The notes under the pieces: generated by a model
Databases searched by the model: none
Told to the model about the DNA's origin: nothing
The model's input: only the letters and a program-made list of their open reading frames with translations
Program-made: the position numbers and the translations under genes
In this document: positions 26,003-34,216 of the stretch, one piece after another
Layout of the letters: each line of letters opens with the position of its first letter
Position numbering within the stretch: the first letter of the stretch is position 1
Assembly: GCF_009931695.1 (NCBI RefSeq)
Contig: NZ_CP048000.1
Location: 496,001 to 560,000, forward strand
Direction of reading: 5' to 3'
DNA length: 64,000 bases
From: Anaerocolumna sedimenticola
GTDB lineage: Bacteria > Bacillota > Clostridia > Lachnospirales > Lachnospiraceae

Positions 26003-27004
26003 TTAGCCCTGTGTATTATCCCTTTTTCTAAAAAACTTAAAGAGTATCCCACAGCCCACGCATACAAGGGCGACTACTATAGAACCAAATATTCCGGATA
26101 CTGATGTACCGAGTGTCAGATTACTGTCCGCAAAAGAATAATCCGGTAATACCGCAGTTTTGCCCTGAATATCCTCTGCTGTTTTCACTGCATCTGCATA
26201 TTTACTTTCCGGCGAAACCTCCGTACTGCCGGTTACTTTCTCAATGGACCATTCCAACCCGTCCGGATTACCGGATGCCACTAAGGATAAGCCTCCTCCG
26301 ATTAGTACAACTACCGCTGAAAGGATTATAAGTGCCTGCCTGAAGCTTACCCGGTTCTTAGCTGAATAATTATGTAAAAGTTCCGGTCTGGTATTATTAA
26401 CAAATATAACTACTGCTGCCGTAATAAGACCTTCTACTGTTCCGATTGCAAGATGTATCGGCTGCATTAATACAAGAAACTGACCAAAAGATAATGCGGT
26501 AATTCCGGAGGCCATAGTCTCAAGGGTTACACTTAAAGCACCTATCTGAAGACTGACAACACTGGCAAGAACGGAAGCCAAAATAATCCATCCTGATTTC
26601 ATGCTTTTCTTCACCAGTGGGCGGTAGATTAACAAATAACCAACGAAACACCCGTAAAACGCCATGTTCCAGATATTGCTGCCCAATGCAAGCAGCCCTC
26701 CGTCAGCAAACAAAAGGCATTGAATTAAAAGTACCGATATCATAGACAGAAAACCTGCGTATGGTCCTAATAAAATAGAAAGAAGAAGTCCCCCGCACAA
26801 ATGTCCGCTGGAACCGGTACCCGGAATCGTAAAGTTGATCATCTGCGTTGCAAATACAAAAGCTGACATAACACCCATAACAGGAATTTTCTTTATATCA
26901 TTTTCTAATCTTACTTTTTTAACTGAATATGCAGCGGCTGCCGTAGAAGCCGTATACATAGTTGCTGCTACTGCAGGCGCAACCAGAGCATCTGCCATAT
27001 GCAT
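26003..27004 (-). CDS. cbiM: CbiM-CbiN-like fusion (NikMN), substrate-binding part of nickel/cobalt importer
   Basis: A 333-residue membrane protein that captures Ni2+ or Co2+. The N-terminus MHMADALV places His2 in the metal-binding position known for CbiM/NikM, and FTIPGTGSSGHLCGGLL with its His is also conserved. After about residue 225 a CbiN/PDGLE-type module is fused (VASGNPDGLEWSIEKVTG, an extracytoplasmic loop, then a last membrane helix). Whether the natural metal is nickel or cobalt cannot be told from sequence. The Ech hydrogenase 15 kb away and a nickel-type sensor upstream favour nickel. Confidence 0.92.
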   Translation of the reverse strand: MHMADALVAPAVAATMYTASTAAAAYSVKKVRLENDIKKIPVMGVMSAFVFATQMINFTIPGTGSSGHLCGGLLLSILLGPYAGFLSMISVLLIQCLLFADGGLLALGSNIWNMAFYGCFVGYLLIYRPLVKKSMKSGWIILASVLASVVSLQIGALSVTLETMASGITALSFGQFLVLMQPIHLAIGTVEGLITAAVVIFVNNTRPELLHNYSAKNRVSFRQALIILSAVVVLIGGGLSLVASGNPDGLEWSIEKVTGSTEVSPESKYADAVKTAEDIQGKTAVLPDYSFADSNLTLGTSVSGIFGSIVVALVCVGCGILFKFFRKRDNTQG

Positions 27005-27068
27005 AATAATATCCTCCTACTAAAAGTAATACTGTTATAATTATATTGTTATTTAAACACAATACAAG

Positions 27069-27191
27069 CCCGTATAGGGGATATAAAATGAATATTTTTT
27101 AATTTACGTTCACATACATGATTAATACAGTTTTTTCACTGTCTTAATCAATTGATGAATAATTTTCCATTATTTCATGCCCCGGATAGGG
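27069..27191. promoter_or_regulatory. Two G/C-tract sites upstream of cbiM, candidate metal-sensor operators
   Basis: CCCGTATAGGGG at 27069-27080 and CCCCGGATAGGG at 27180-27191 share the pattern CCC-G-x-ATA-GGG. G/C tracts flanked by AT are typical of CsoR/RcnR-family operators. They lie between the sensor gene and cbiM, the first 65 bases before the cbiM start. Confidence 0.5.
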
Positions 27192-27266
27192 ATATCGGGT
27201 TATCTTATCCGGCTACATATTCCATCAATACTAACAAATTATTATTTCATTCACCTGAATATTCGC

Positions 27267-27617
27267 TTATTTAATGAATCGATCAATTGCTTTATTAAGA
27301 TTTTCAATTGCTGCGGCATCACCTGATTCAACCGCATCCACGATACAATGTCCGATATGATCCTGCAATATAACTTTACCGGTGCTGTTTAGGGCTGCGA
27401 TGACAGCCGATAACTGAATTAATACCTCGCTGCAATCCTTGCCGTCTTCTACCATTCGTTTTACTGATTCCAGATGCCCGATTGCACGGGATAAACGGTT
27501 TAAAACCGCCTTGGTGTTTTCATGGCTATGTTTATGTGCTATTTCAGTTCCATGGCTGTGGGTAAATTCTTTTCCCTCGGCATCCACATGGGTATGAACC
27601 TGTCCTTTCTTTGCCAT
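27267..27617 (-). CDS. CsoR/RcnR-family metal-sensing repressor, InrS-like
   Basis: A 116-residue all-helical DUF156-type repressor. The first 32 residues hold seven histidines (HTH, HSH, HKHSH). The core carries Cys62, His87 and Cys91, spaced 25 and 4 apart as in CsoR (Cu) and InrS (Ni). His30 stands 32 residues before Cys62, the same distance as the extra nickel ligand His21 to Cys53 in cyanobacterial InrS, as I recall that work. Next to the cbiMQO importer this points to nickel-responsive control. RcnR proper would have His in place of Cys91. AAAGGA precedes the start. Confidence 0.85.
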   Translation of the reverse strand: MAKKGQVHTHVDAEGKEFTHSHGTEIAHKHSHENTKAVLNRLSRAIGHLESVKRMVEDGKDCSEVLIQLSAVIAALNSTGKVILQDHIGHCIVDAVESGDAAAIENLNKAIDRFIK

Positions 27618-27642
27618 ACGTTACATTCCTTTCTATGATTTC

Positions 27643-27680
27643 ATGAGCATACCTCCGTTTTCTTTCACAGTGATGCTCAT
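27643..27680. promoter_or_regulatory. Dyad upstream of the metal sensor gene
   Basis: ATGAGCAT and ATGCTCAT form an 8-bp inverted repeat 22 bases apart in the leader of the sensor gene. It also encloses a GGAGG followed by a five-codon frame. Could be an operator or a leader hairpin. Confidence 0.35.
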
Positions 27681-27877
27681 TTGTATCTTTCATCTATTCA
27701 AACCATCTTATCCTATTACTTTTTAATTTTAAATTTATCGGATATGAGTATATTAGCATTCAATCAAAAAAATGTCTACCCAAAAACAGGTTAGTTTAGG
27801 TTAACGTTTTATCAAATTATAACGAAAAGCTAGAGAAAAATGTAACTGGTATAATCAACAACTATTTTAATCTGGTT

Positions 27878-27912
27878 AAAAACAGCAGTAATATTAAAAC
27901 ACTGCTGTTTTT
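27878..27912 (-). terminator. Terminator after the alpha/beta hydrolase gene
   Basis: AAAAACAGCAGT and ACTGCTGTTTTT make a 12-bp perfect stem with an 11-base loop. On the minus strand it lies about 100 bases beyond the stop at 28010. The rest of the 27618-28009 gap is AT-rich and holds nothing recognisable. Confidence 0.75.
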
Positions 27913-28009
27913 CTTAGTTAAATTGCTATCATACCCGTTACATTTTATTATTTTGCTGTCCTATTTACTTTTTTTATTAGTCACATTCATTATTAAATAT
28001 CTCAGCGTT

Positions 28010-28822
28010 CTAAACCTCGATAAAATTAGTCACCACTTCATTGAATTTATCCTTCTCATCATAAAAAACTCCATGTCCGCTGAATTGGAAAGGGACCAAT
28101 CTGGAGTTTTTGATATATTGATTCTGAATTTCACCTAATTGAAACGGTACAACCATATCGTGAATACCATGAACGATTAAAGTTGGCACACAAATTGATC
28201 TTAAATCGTTAAATAAAACTTCCCTGATCCAGGTATTGGGAATCGCTGCTGTTGCCCATCCGGCCGCCTGTAAGCCAAGTTGAAAAAACCAATCGCTAAA
28301 AGCTTGTGAAATATGCTGATAAAAAAACATATCTCCAAATCCCCGTAACATCTGGGGACGGTCCTTATAAGTATTCTCGATTATATTCAGAACAAAATCT
28401 TTATCCACACCGTACGGAAAGTTTTGGCGTTTAATCAGGCTTGGTGCCGCAGCAGCAACAAGTACAAGTTTGGATACTCCGAATCCCTTGTGACGTCCCA
28501 TATATCTGCAAGCGATCGCACCGCCGTTAGAATGCCCTAATAATGTAAAATCACACAAACCCAGTTCTTCCACCACACATCTTACATCATCTGATAGCCG
28601 GTCAAAATCATATCCTCTAAAAGGTTTATCCGAATCTCCAAATCCCCTGGTGTCGATTCCTATACAACGGTAACCCAATTTCGGGAGCTGGTCAAATTGA
28701 TATTCAAACAATTTATGACTTCCTGGCCAGCCATGCAAAAATAAAATAGTTTTTTTTCCTTCCGGGTTTAAATCTTCAACAAAGTATTTTACATTAGGTT
28801 CAACCGTAACATAATATCCCAT
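28010..28822 (-). CDS. Alpha/beta-fold hydrolase
   Basis: A 270-residue cytoplasmic hydrolase of the epoxide hydrolase/arylesterase/haloperoxidase branch. The oxyanion motif is LHGWPGS, the nucleophile Ser lies in LLGHSNGGA, the catalytic Asp in VHGIHDMVVP and the His in FSGHGVFYDEK, giving a complete triad. The cap region (about residues 125-190) is rich in aromatic residues. The substrate is not predictable. It stands alone between the metal-sensor block and the small membrane gene at 28975. Confidence 0.88.
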   Translation of the reverse strand: MGYYVTVEPNVKYFVEDLNPEGKKTILFLHGWPGSHKLFEYQFDQLPKLGYRCIGIDTRGFGDSDKPFRGYDFDRLSDDVRCVVEELGLCDFTLLGHSNGGAIACRYMGRHKGFGVSKLVLVAAAAPSLIKRQNFPYGVDKDFVLNIIENTYKDRPQMLRGFGDMFFYQHISQAFSDWFFQLGLQAAGWATAAIPNTWIREVLFNDLRSICVPTLIVHGIHDMVVPFQLGEIQNQYIKNSRLVPFQFSGHGVFYDEKDKFNEVVTNFIEV

Positions 28823-28942
28823 AGGAAACCTCCTATAATTCTATATATCTTTATATTTTATTCCTATTATACTTATTTGTGCTTATATGGAGACTTCCTA
28901 AATTAGTACCTGATTTACTGAGATTATTTTATGGTAGAAAAA

Positions 28943-28967
28943 AACCCATAACACATGGTTACGGGTT
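28943..28967 (-). terminator. Terminator of the small membrane gene
   Basis: On the minus strand AACCCGTAAC and GTTATGGGTT pair with one mismatch, followed by a run of T (AAAAAAAC on the plus strand). It lies 8 bases past the stop at 28975. Confidence 0.7.
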
Positions 28968-28974
28968 ATATTTC

Positions 28975-29127
28975 TTATTGTCTGCTATTTTTTTCAATGT
29001 AGATTTTTAATGCCTTAATGGAAAGAATCAATGCATATATGACAAGAACCATGATACAAATAGACGCTGCCACTAAAAACAAATTAATGATTGAAAACGT
29101 ATAAAGCATACTTCCCGCACTATTCAT
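28975..29127 (-). CDS. Small single-span membrane protein, 50 residues
   Basis: Found by reading the minus strand: ATG at 29127 with AGAGGAG nine bases upstream, 50 codons, stop at 28975 and a terminator right after it. The peptide starts MNSAGSMLYTF, has one long hydrophobic helix (about residues 11-38, rich in Ile, Leu and Val) and a basic C-terminal tail (KALKIYIEKNSRQ). Complete expression signals make it a credible gene. I do not recognise the family. It follows the BlaR1-like gene in the same direction. Confidence 0.65.
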   Translation of the reverse strand: MNSAGSMLYTFSIINLFLVAASICIMVLVIYALILSIKALKIYIEKNSRQ

Positions 29128-29275
29128 ACTGCGAAACTCCTCTCATTGGGATTTATTTTACCATTATTATACAATATATATCACAGAGAAGCAACTGAGG
29201 TATAATAATATCGATATGTTTGGGGATTGGCGTATGTTTGACTTTATATTAATCGTTCTGTCCGGTTTTTAATGA

Positions 29276-31201
29276 TTAACCCACTCTCACCGAAGGTCTG
29301 ATTAATTCCCTTGTGTCCTTAGCAGCGGGAGCACTTTTTTCTTCTGTGGAAACTGACGGTACCCGGCGGCTGCTCTTTAGTGTAATCCGAGTCAGTTCAA
29401 AATAAGTTCCGCCGCCAATCAGAATCAGGGTATTATCATCTTTAATCAGGAAAGTGCATGCACTCACATCCGTATTCGTCACACTGATTTCCTCAGCAGA
29501 ATCACCTTTTATCCCCAACCTGTCAAAACTCATACGGTAATTTGATATAAAGTCATTTGCTGTAACTTCTGTCTCTGTATATACAGGATCACTTACAACC
29601 TGGTCAATTAAGGATGGATCATCACCGAAACTGGTTGCCTGACTGTCTGTAAAACTCAAACTCTTTCCTACCAGTTTTTCTGCATCTTTTTTGCTATAGG
29701 TTCCGGCAGAACCATATGCCAGCACTTTATTTATCATCCAATCTCCATAATAAACCTGTTTATTATCAGAAACTCCTCTCACTTCTTCAGGCGCAGCAAC
29801 AGTGGTATTATTTGGCGCTTCTTCAGCGGGGATTAAACTGTTATTATCTTTTGTTTCATTTGGTGAACTATCTGTATTGTTTTCGCTCTTACTTCCATTA
29901 TTGTTTTCATTATCGCTTGCGGTATTACTTTCATTAAGATCAGCAGATTTTAATGGTTCTTCCGTCTGCGTAGTATTAACAGAATTTACCGTCTCATCTG
30001 AAGTATCTACAGAGCCTGTTATCTCTGTTGTGTCTGCTGTCTCTGTTGTCTCTGTTGTCTCTGTTGAATCCGCTGTATTTGGTTCTATTATATCCGTTGT
30101 TTTTTTACATCCGGTTAAACCAACTAAAGCAACCGTCAGAATTATTAGAACCGTTAGTAAGGTATTGGACCATTTACTTTTTTTATATTTGCTAATCATA
30201 AGTATTCTCCTTTTGTAACTAGATTTATTTTTACCGATTCCAGCAGTTGCAGGGATAAAATTTGATTCCGAAAAAAGCTTTATCAGTTTAATTATTGTAC
30301 TGCCATAATTGTTGTACTCTTCTTCATTTATGTACCTTAAGGCTTCGGCATCACAGGATATTTCACAATCCTCATGGATTTTGTAAAATGCATACCAGAT
30401 GAAAGGATCGAAAAAGTATACGATCTGTAAAATGGCAAGAATCCAATTTACCAGTACATCTCTCCTTTTATAGTGGGATAATTCATGAAGAAAAATATAT
30501 TCAATCTCCGTATCGCTTAACTGATCCAGGTATGATTTTGATACCAGTATTTTGGGGCGAACCATCACATACAGGGAGGGAGTTCTTAATTTTTTCGCCG
30601 TGAGCAGTTCTATAGGTTTCCTAATATTCATTTTATATTTGCAATCATTAAGTATCCTACTAATTCTCTCATCTTTTAAACCTGTATAATTTTTCTTTAC
30701 CTTTGCAGCAAAAACCAGGTTTAGACAAACCGTAAGAAAAGTAAGTATCAAAACAAAAGCTAACCATAAAACAGCCATTATGTTTAATACCAGACTCTGT
30801 TTTGGGATGTCTGCTTTGCCTGAATAGGATTCCAAAACAGAATCTGTCTGACCGGATTTCACATCATTTCCATTTGCTTTAACAGGTGTATTCGGAATGA
30901 CCGTTATATTATCCGACTCTCCTTTATCCGGTGTTACATTATGAATGGGATGGTATCGTTCATTAAGCTGAATATTTATTTTCCCCGCCGCTGTATTAAA
31001 CAAATTAAAAACACTTAACGAACTTTCCGGGGAATAGGGAATCAATAACCGTATCAGCAGTAAAACCCATATATAATAATGCCATTTCGGGCTTATGGTT
31101 TTATGAAAAACCTTTTTTACCATCAATATAAGTAAAATTAATATACTTGAAGTTGCTCCAAGATAAAGTATTTCTGTAAAAATCCCAGTTAAATATTTCA
31201 T
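29276..31201 (-). CDS. M56-family (BlaR1-like) membrane metallopeptidase with long extracytoplasmic tail
   Basis: A 641-residue BlaR1/MecR1-type sensor protease. It has N-terminal membrane helices, the zinc motif HELSHYKRRD at about residue 238 with a downstream HEDCEISCDAEA, and a last helix (LTVLIILTVALVGLTG) followed by Cys-Lys-Lys. Beyond this about 90 residues are rich in Thr, Glu, Ser and Asn, then a globular domain of about 150 residues (YYGDWMINKVLAYGS onward) that is not a penicillin-binding domain. Such proteins sense an extracellular signal and trigger cleavage of the partner BlaI. It begins 5 bases after the blaI-like gene. Confidence 0.88.
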   Translation of the reverse strand: MKYLTGIFTEILYLGATSSILILLILMVKKVFHKTISPKWHYYIWVLLLIRLLIPYSPESSLSVFNLFNTAAGKINIQLNERYHPIHNVTPDKGESDNITVIPNTPVKANGNDVKSGQTDSVLESYSGKADIPKQSLVLNIMAVLWLAFVLILTFLTVCLNLVFAAKVKKNYTGLKDERISRILNDCKYKMNIRKPIELLTAKKLRTPSLYVMVRPKILVSKSYLDQLSDTEIEYIFLHELSHYKRRDVLVNWILAILQIVYFFDPFIWYAFYKIHEDCEISCDAEALRYINEEEYNNYGSTIIKLIKLFSESNFIPATAGIGKNKSSYKRRILMISKYKKSKWSNTLLTVLIILTVALVGLTGCKKTTDIIEPNTADSTETTETTETADTTEITGSVDTSDETVNSVNTTQTEEPLKSADLNESNTASDNENNNGSKSENNTDSSPNETKDNNSLIPAEEAPNNTTVAAPEEVRGVSDNKQVYYGDWMINKVLAYGSAGTYSKKDAEKLVGKSLSFTDSQATSFGDDPSLIDQVVSDPVYTETEVTANDFISNYRMSFDRLGIKGDSAEEISVTNTDVSACTFLIKDDNTLILIGGGTYFELTRITLKSSRRVPSVSTEEKSAPAAKDTRELIRPSVRVG

Positions 31202-31206
31202 AATCC

Positions 31207-31575
31207 TTACCTTCTTTTATTTGATTTTAATAACTCTTGAAGCTCTTCTATATCCTGTTCCGTTAATTTGTCTTCTTTAATAAAATTGCTTACCAGCATA
31301 TTTAAGGAACCGTTAAAGCATTTTTCAAGAAATGTTTCCGTTTCCTCTTTTACACATTCTTCCTCTGAGACTGCCGCATAATAGGAATAAAAGGTACTTT
31401 CTTTTTTCGCTGTTATAGCACCTTTCGCCACCAGCCGTCGAATTAAGGTATGTATTGTTTTGGGGTTCCAGCCTGTAACTGCCTCCAGTTCATCCACTAT
31501 TTCACTTCCGGATATGGGTGACTTTTTCCATACAACTTTCATTACTTTCCACTCAGAATCAGAAATATTATTCAT
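31207..31575 (-). CDS. BlaI/MecI/CopY-family repressor
   Basis: A 122-residue winged-helix repressor (SDSEWKVMKVVWKKSPISGSEIVDEL, then WNPKTIHTLIRRLVAKGAI for the recognition helix). It pairs with the M56 protease gene directly downstream, the classic BlaI-BlaR1 arrangement. Two TACA-TGTA operators lie just upstream. Target genes outside the pair are unknown; a role in cell-wall or peptide-antibiotic stress is an inference from the family. Confidence 0.93.
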   Translation of the reverse strand: MNNISDSEWKVMKVVWKKSPISGSEIVDELEAVTGWNPKTIHTLIRRLVAKGAITAKKESTFYSYYAAVSEEECVKEETETFLEKCFNGSLNMLVSNFIKEDKLTEQDIEELQELLKSNKRR

Positions 31576-31598
31576 TCGTTTTCACTCCTTTCTCGTAT

Positions 31599-31636
31599 TA
31601 CAATTGTACTACACTTTTTCATATTACATTTGTAAT
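31599..31636. promoter_or_regulatory. BlaI-type operators
   Basis: TACAATTGTA at 31599-31608 is a perfect 10-bp palindrome and TTACATTTGTAA at 31625-31636 a second dyad. Both fit the TACAxxTGTA pattern bound by BlaI/MecI proteins. They sit 24 and 50 bases before the blaI-like gene, consistent with autoregulation. Confidence 0.75.
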
Positions 31637-31639
31637 ACG

Positions 31640-31985
31640 GTTTTGTCAATAGAATTTTGTAATAATTTTTGACCAATTTAATCCAAGTTAGGAAATATAT
31701 GTAATTTGTTATGTAATTTATCAACTGGTTTTTGGTATAAGCTGATTTAATAGGCTGGTTTATGAATAAGCCTCGGATAGATAATAGATTCGGATAAATG
31801 ATATGCTTAGATATGTGATAAGCTCGGATATAAAAAATAAGCTGATATAAACTTAAGTTTTCATAATACATTGGATGTAATTCCCTCTTATTGATGGGAG
31901 AGATATTTACATTCCCTTGCTATATTAAAAAACTTAAGAATAATATCAGCCTTAGGATTAACCTTAAATTTAGTTTATTGTAGAA
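31640..31985. other. AT-rich intergenic region with short degenerate repeats
   Basis: About 345 bases without a credible gene. Between 31735 and 31860 the words AAGC and CGGATA recur (AAGCCTCGGATAG, ATTCGGATAAATG, AAGCTCGGATATA), a loose tandem pattern of unknown meaning. A 99-codon frame here has no ribosome-binding site and spans the blaI operators. Confidence 0.4.
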
Positions 31986-32972
31986 CTAATCTTTTTCTTT
32001 GATTGGAAACAAAAGGTCTAATTGCAGATTCTCCTGTTCCGAATCCGGCAGGTTTATGTGGTTAACATAGTTTAGATGTTCTTCCAATAAACCAAACATG
32101 CACTCAGCTCCTCTATCTCCGATATTACTTTCATACTTGGGATTATTCTTTGTTACCCAGTCATTAAGAAGTCCCCATTCTTCAAACGCTCCCATAGGAA
32201 TCATATGGGCAGCATATAATCCCCCTTCAAAATATTTTTTAGTAAGAGGCGCCGGCACCTCCATATCATCCGGGATAGTCACCCACATTTCATAACCGTG
32301 AAATCCGGTTTCATCAACCGGATTGGGACTGTTAAATCCATAATGCCTTAAATCCGGTTTTCTTTTAAACAGCCCGCTGCTTCGTACGAATTCATCCATT
32401 ACCTCGTTTACATGCATTTCCGGTTCATCACCAACATATTGGTAAGCAGCTACCGCAGCCGGCGGTAAATAGATAATCCTTACATCTTTTAATTTTGTTA
32501 AACTCTCATTTGCTTTGTTTAAATCATCCATCGCATTTTCCTCCTTAAAATTAATTTTGGAGATGGCCAGGGAATCGACAATTTTTTGAATGGATTTGTC
32601 TTTAAACAGATTCAGCTTAATATCCAGATTGGTATTATCATTTAAATAATTGACAAAAGTCTGCAGTATGGAACGAATGGTAGACAACGCCGTAATTTCA
32701 TCTTCCACCTCAATCAAATTCTGCCTGAATACCTCTAAAACTTTTCTGGAATTATCGCTTTCCAGTATAATAATAATCTGTTTCAGGGGAATTCTTAACT
32801 TACGCAAAATAATAATCTGCTGCAACCGGTTGATTTCTTCCTGTCCGTAAGTGCGGTAGGCATAATCCTCTTTTTTGACACTTTTCAGTAATCCAATCTG
32901 CTCATAATAACGTAGTGTTCTTGTTGAAATATGAAAGTTCTTTGATACCTGACTGATTGTTTGTAATTCCAT
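31986..32972 (-). CDS. MerR-family regulator with GyrI-like effector domain
   Basis: A 328-residue regulator. The N-terminal MerR helix-turn-helix is clear (TISQVSKNFHISTRTLRYYEQIGLLKS), followed by a coiled-coil dimerisation helix and a C-terminal GyrI/AraC-effector-type ligand domain (DVRIIYLPPAAVAAYQYVGDEP to the end). Similar proteins sense drugs or other bulky hydrophobic compounds. The start at 32972 is supported by GAGGAGGA five bases upstream; the ATG at 32987 lies within that region. Confidence 0.88.
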   Translation of the reverse strand: MELQTISQVSKNFHISTRTLRYYEQIGLLKSVKKEDYAYRTYGQEEINRLQQIIILRKLRIPLKQIIIILESDNSRKVLEVFRQNLIEVEDEITALSTIRSILQTFVNYLNDNTNLDIKLNLFKDKSIQKIVDSLAISKINFKEENAMDDLNKANESLTKLKDVRIIYLPPAAVAAYQYVGDEPEMHVNEVMDEFVRSSGLFKRKPDLRHYGFNSPNPVDETGFHGYEMWVTIPDDMEVPAPLTKKYFEGGLYAAHMIPMGAFEEWGLLNDWVTKNNPKYESNIGDRGAECMFGLLEEHLNYVNHINLPDSEQENLQLDLLFPIKEKD

Positions 32973-33136
32973 GACTATCCTCCTCATATTTCAAAGTATA
33001 AAGTACGACACGACGTCAAAGTCAAGAGTATTTTACTTTTTCATTTATTTTTAGTTATAACACATTAATCATACGCTTTGGTACAACTTTCTTATTTTGA
33101 TTGATTGGCTCCATACTCAGATAACCAATCTCACCC

Positions 33137-33643
33137 CTATATCCTTAACTGCTTAATCTTTTTATTATACTTAAGTATCATCCCTAAAAAGATACCGGCG
33201 AATAAAAATATCACGACAGAACTCCCTGCATTGAAACCGTTTACTTCTAAGGTGAATGTACTTACCTCAATCAAACCGGCAAATAATTCAACGATAAAAG
33301 CAGCTAAAAAGAAATTTCTGATTCGTATATAATGCTGCACTTGGGAGGCGGAATCCGTATATAAATCAAAGGCTCCGTCTGCAGCTTTTTTCCTTAAAAA
33401 TACCCAACGGTACCATTGTGCGACATACTCTACCCCGTATTCCTCCATAAAGGATACATAATCGTATTTATCTCCCTCCCAGTTGTGGAGTAAATCAATC
33501 CTGTAAACATACTCTCCTTTTTCACATGGTTCAAAGGTATATAATCCAAGAAAAAACCTCTTTAAGGCATAACCTTTTTCACACATTTGATTCAGCCATT
33601 TTTCTTCTTTATCTTTATCGTAATACCAACGAAATATTTTCAT
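33137..33643 (-). CDS. DUF2812 membrane protein
   Basis: A 168-residue protein with an N-terminal DUF2812-like domain (KIFRWYYDKDKEEKWLNQMCEKGYALKRF, GEYVYRIDLL, YVAQWYRWVFLRK) and two C-terminal membrane helices. DUF2812 genes commonly follow a PadR regulator, as here: the ATG shares one base with the PadR stop (TAATG). The function is unknown; the PadR protein probably controls its level. Confidence 0.85.
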   Translation of the reverse strand: MKIFRWYYDKDKEEKWLNQMCEKGYALKRFFLGLYTFEPCEKGEYVYRIDLLHNWEGDKYDYVSFMEEYGVEYVAQWYRWVFLRKKAADGAFDLYTDSASQVQHYIRIRNFFLAAFIVELFAGLIEVSTFTLEVNGFNAGSSVVIFLFAGIFLGMILKYNKKIKQLRI

Positions 33644-33957
33644 TAAAATCCCTCCATCAATTTACTATTTTCTATTAATTCTTTCAACCGTGCTACCTCT
33701 TCTTTAAATATACTTCTCCCGGCTTCTGTAATAACATATTCTTTTTTTCTTCTGGAATCTTTCTCTTCCCGGTACAGTCTAATCCAGCCTTTATCCAATA
33801 ATGTATTAATTGCACCATATAAAGTACCAGGCCCTAATATCAGCCTTCCATTTGTCATGTCAGAAACATTTTGTATAATACCATATCCGTGATTGGGTGA
33901 TTTAACAGCTATCAGAATATAATATATTGCTTCAGTTAATGGGATATTTTTATCCAC
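33643..33957 (-). CDS. PadR-family transcriptional regulator
   Basis: A 104-residue winged-helix repressor. It shows the PadR signature LTEAIYYILIAVKSPNHGYGIIQ and LGPGTLYGAINTLLDKGWI, the latter the recognition helix. It forms a two-gene unit with the DUF2812 gene. Repeated GATATAT half-sites stand directly upstream of its start. Confidence 0.93.
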   Translation of the reverse strand: MDKNIPLTEAIYYILIAVKSPNHGYGIIQNVSDMTNGRLILGPGTLYGAINTLLDKGWIRLYREEKDSRRKKEYVITEAGRSIFKEEVARLKELIENSKLMEGF

Positions 33958-33973
33958 CTTTCACTCACCTCCC

Positions 33974-34019
33974 GATATATCATCTTGCGATATATTGAAT
34001 ATATCACCTGCCGATATAT
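33974..34019. promoter_or_regulatory. Cluster of PadR-type half-sites
   Basis: GATATAT occurs at 33974, 33989 and 34013, and its complement ATATATC at 33999. The pair 33989-34005 forms the dyad GATATAT-TGA-ATATATC. PadR proteins often bind such ATAT-rich dyads in front of their own gene. Confidence 0.6.
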
Positions 34020-34043
34020 TTGTCAATACATAAAATTTCGTTA

Positions 34044-34106
34044 TTGACTATTATAAAAAGTAGTTATATAATGTGACTAACGAGTCATATGACCCGATAG
34101 TCACAT
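34044..34106 (+). promoter_or_regulatory. Promoter and 36-base operator of the tetR-ABC operon
   Basis: TTGACT (34044-34049) and TATAAT (34067-34072) are 17 bases apart. From 34071 to 34106 runs a palindrome with 18-base arms, ATGTGACTAACGAGTCAT on the left and ATGACCCGATAGTCACAT on the right, matching at 16 of 18 positions. It overlaps the -10 and the start of transcription, an ideal place for TetR autorepression. Confidence 0.8.
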
Positions 34107-34216
34107 TAGAAGCACACAAAAGTCTCATATCAAAAGAACCAGAACTTCATAAGAACCAGAAGTATAATAAGAAAATGCTCTCGTTAATAATAAAAATAAT
34201 GAAAGGTGGCGTTAAC

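Noticed and set aside
31572..31871. A 99-codon minus-strand frame upstream of and overlapping the blaI-like gene
   Set aside because: It covers the BlaI operators and promoter, has no ribosome-binding site and has a biased Tyr/Ile/Asn composition typical of translated AT-rich spacer.
33974..34020. Short direct repeats considered as a CRISPR-like array
   Set aside because: Repeat units of seven bases with irregular short spacers; a regulator-binding cluster is the simpler reading.
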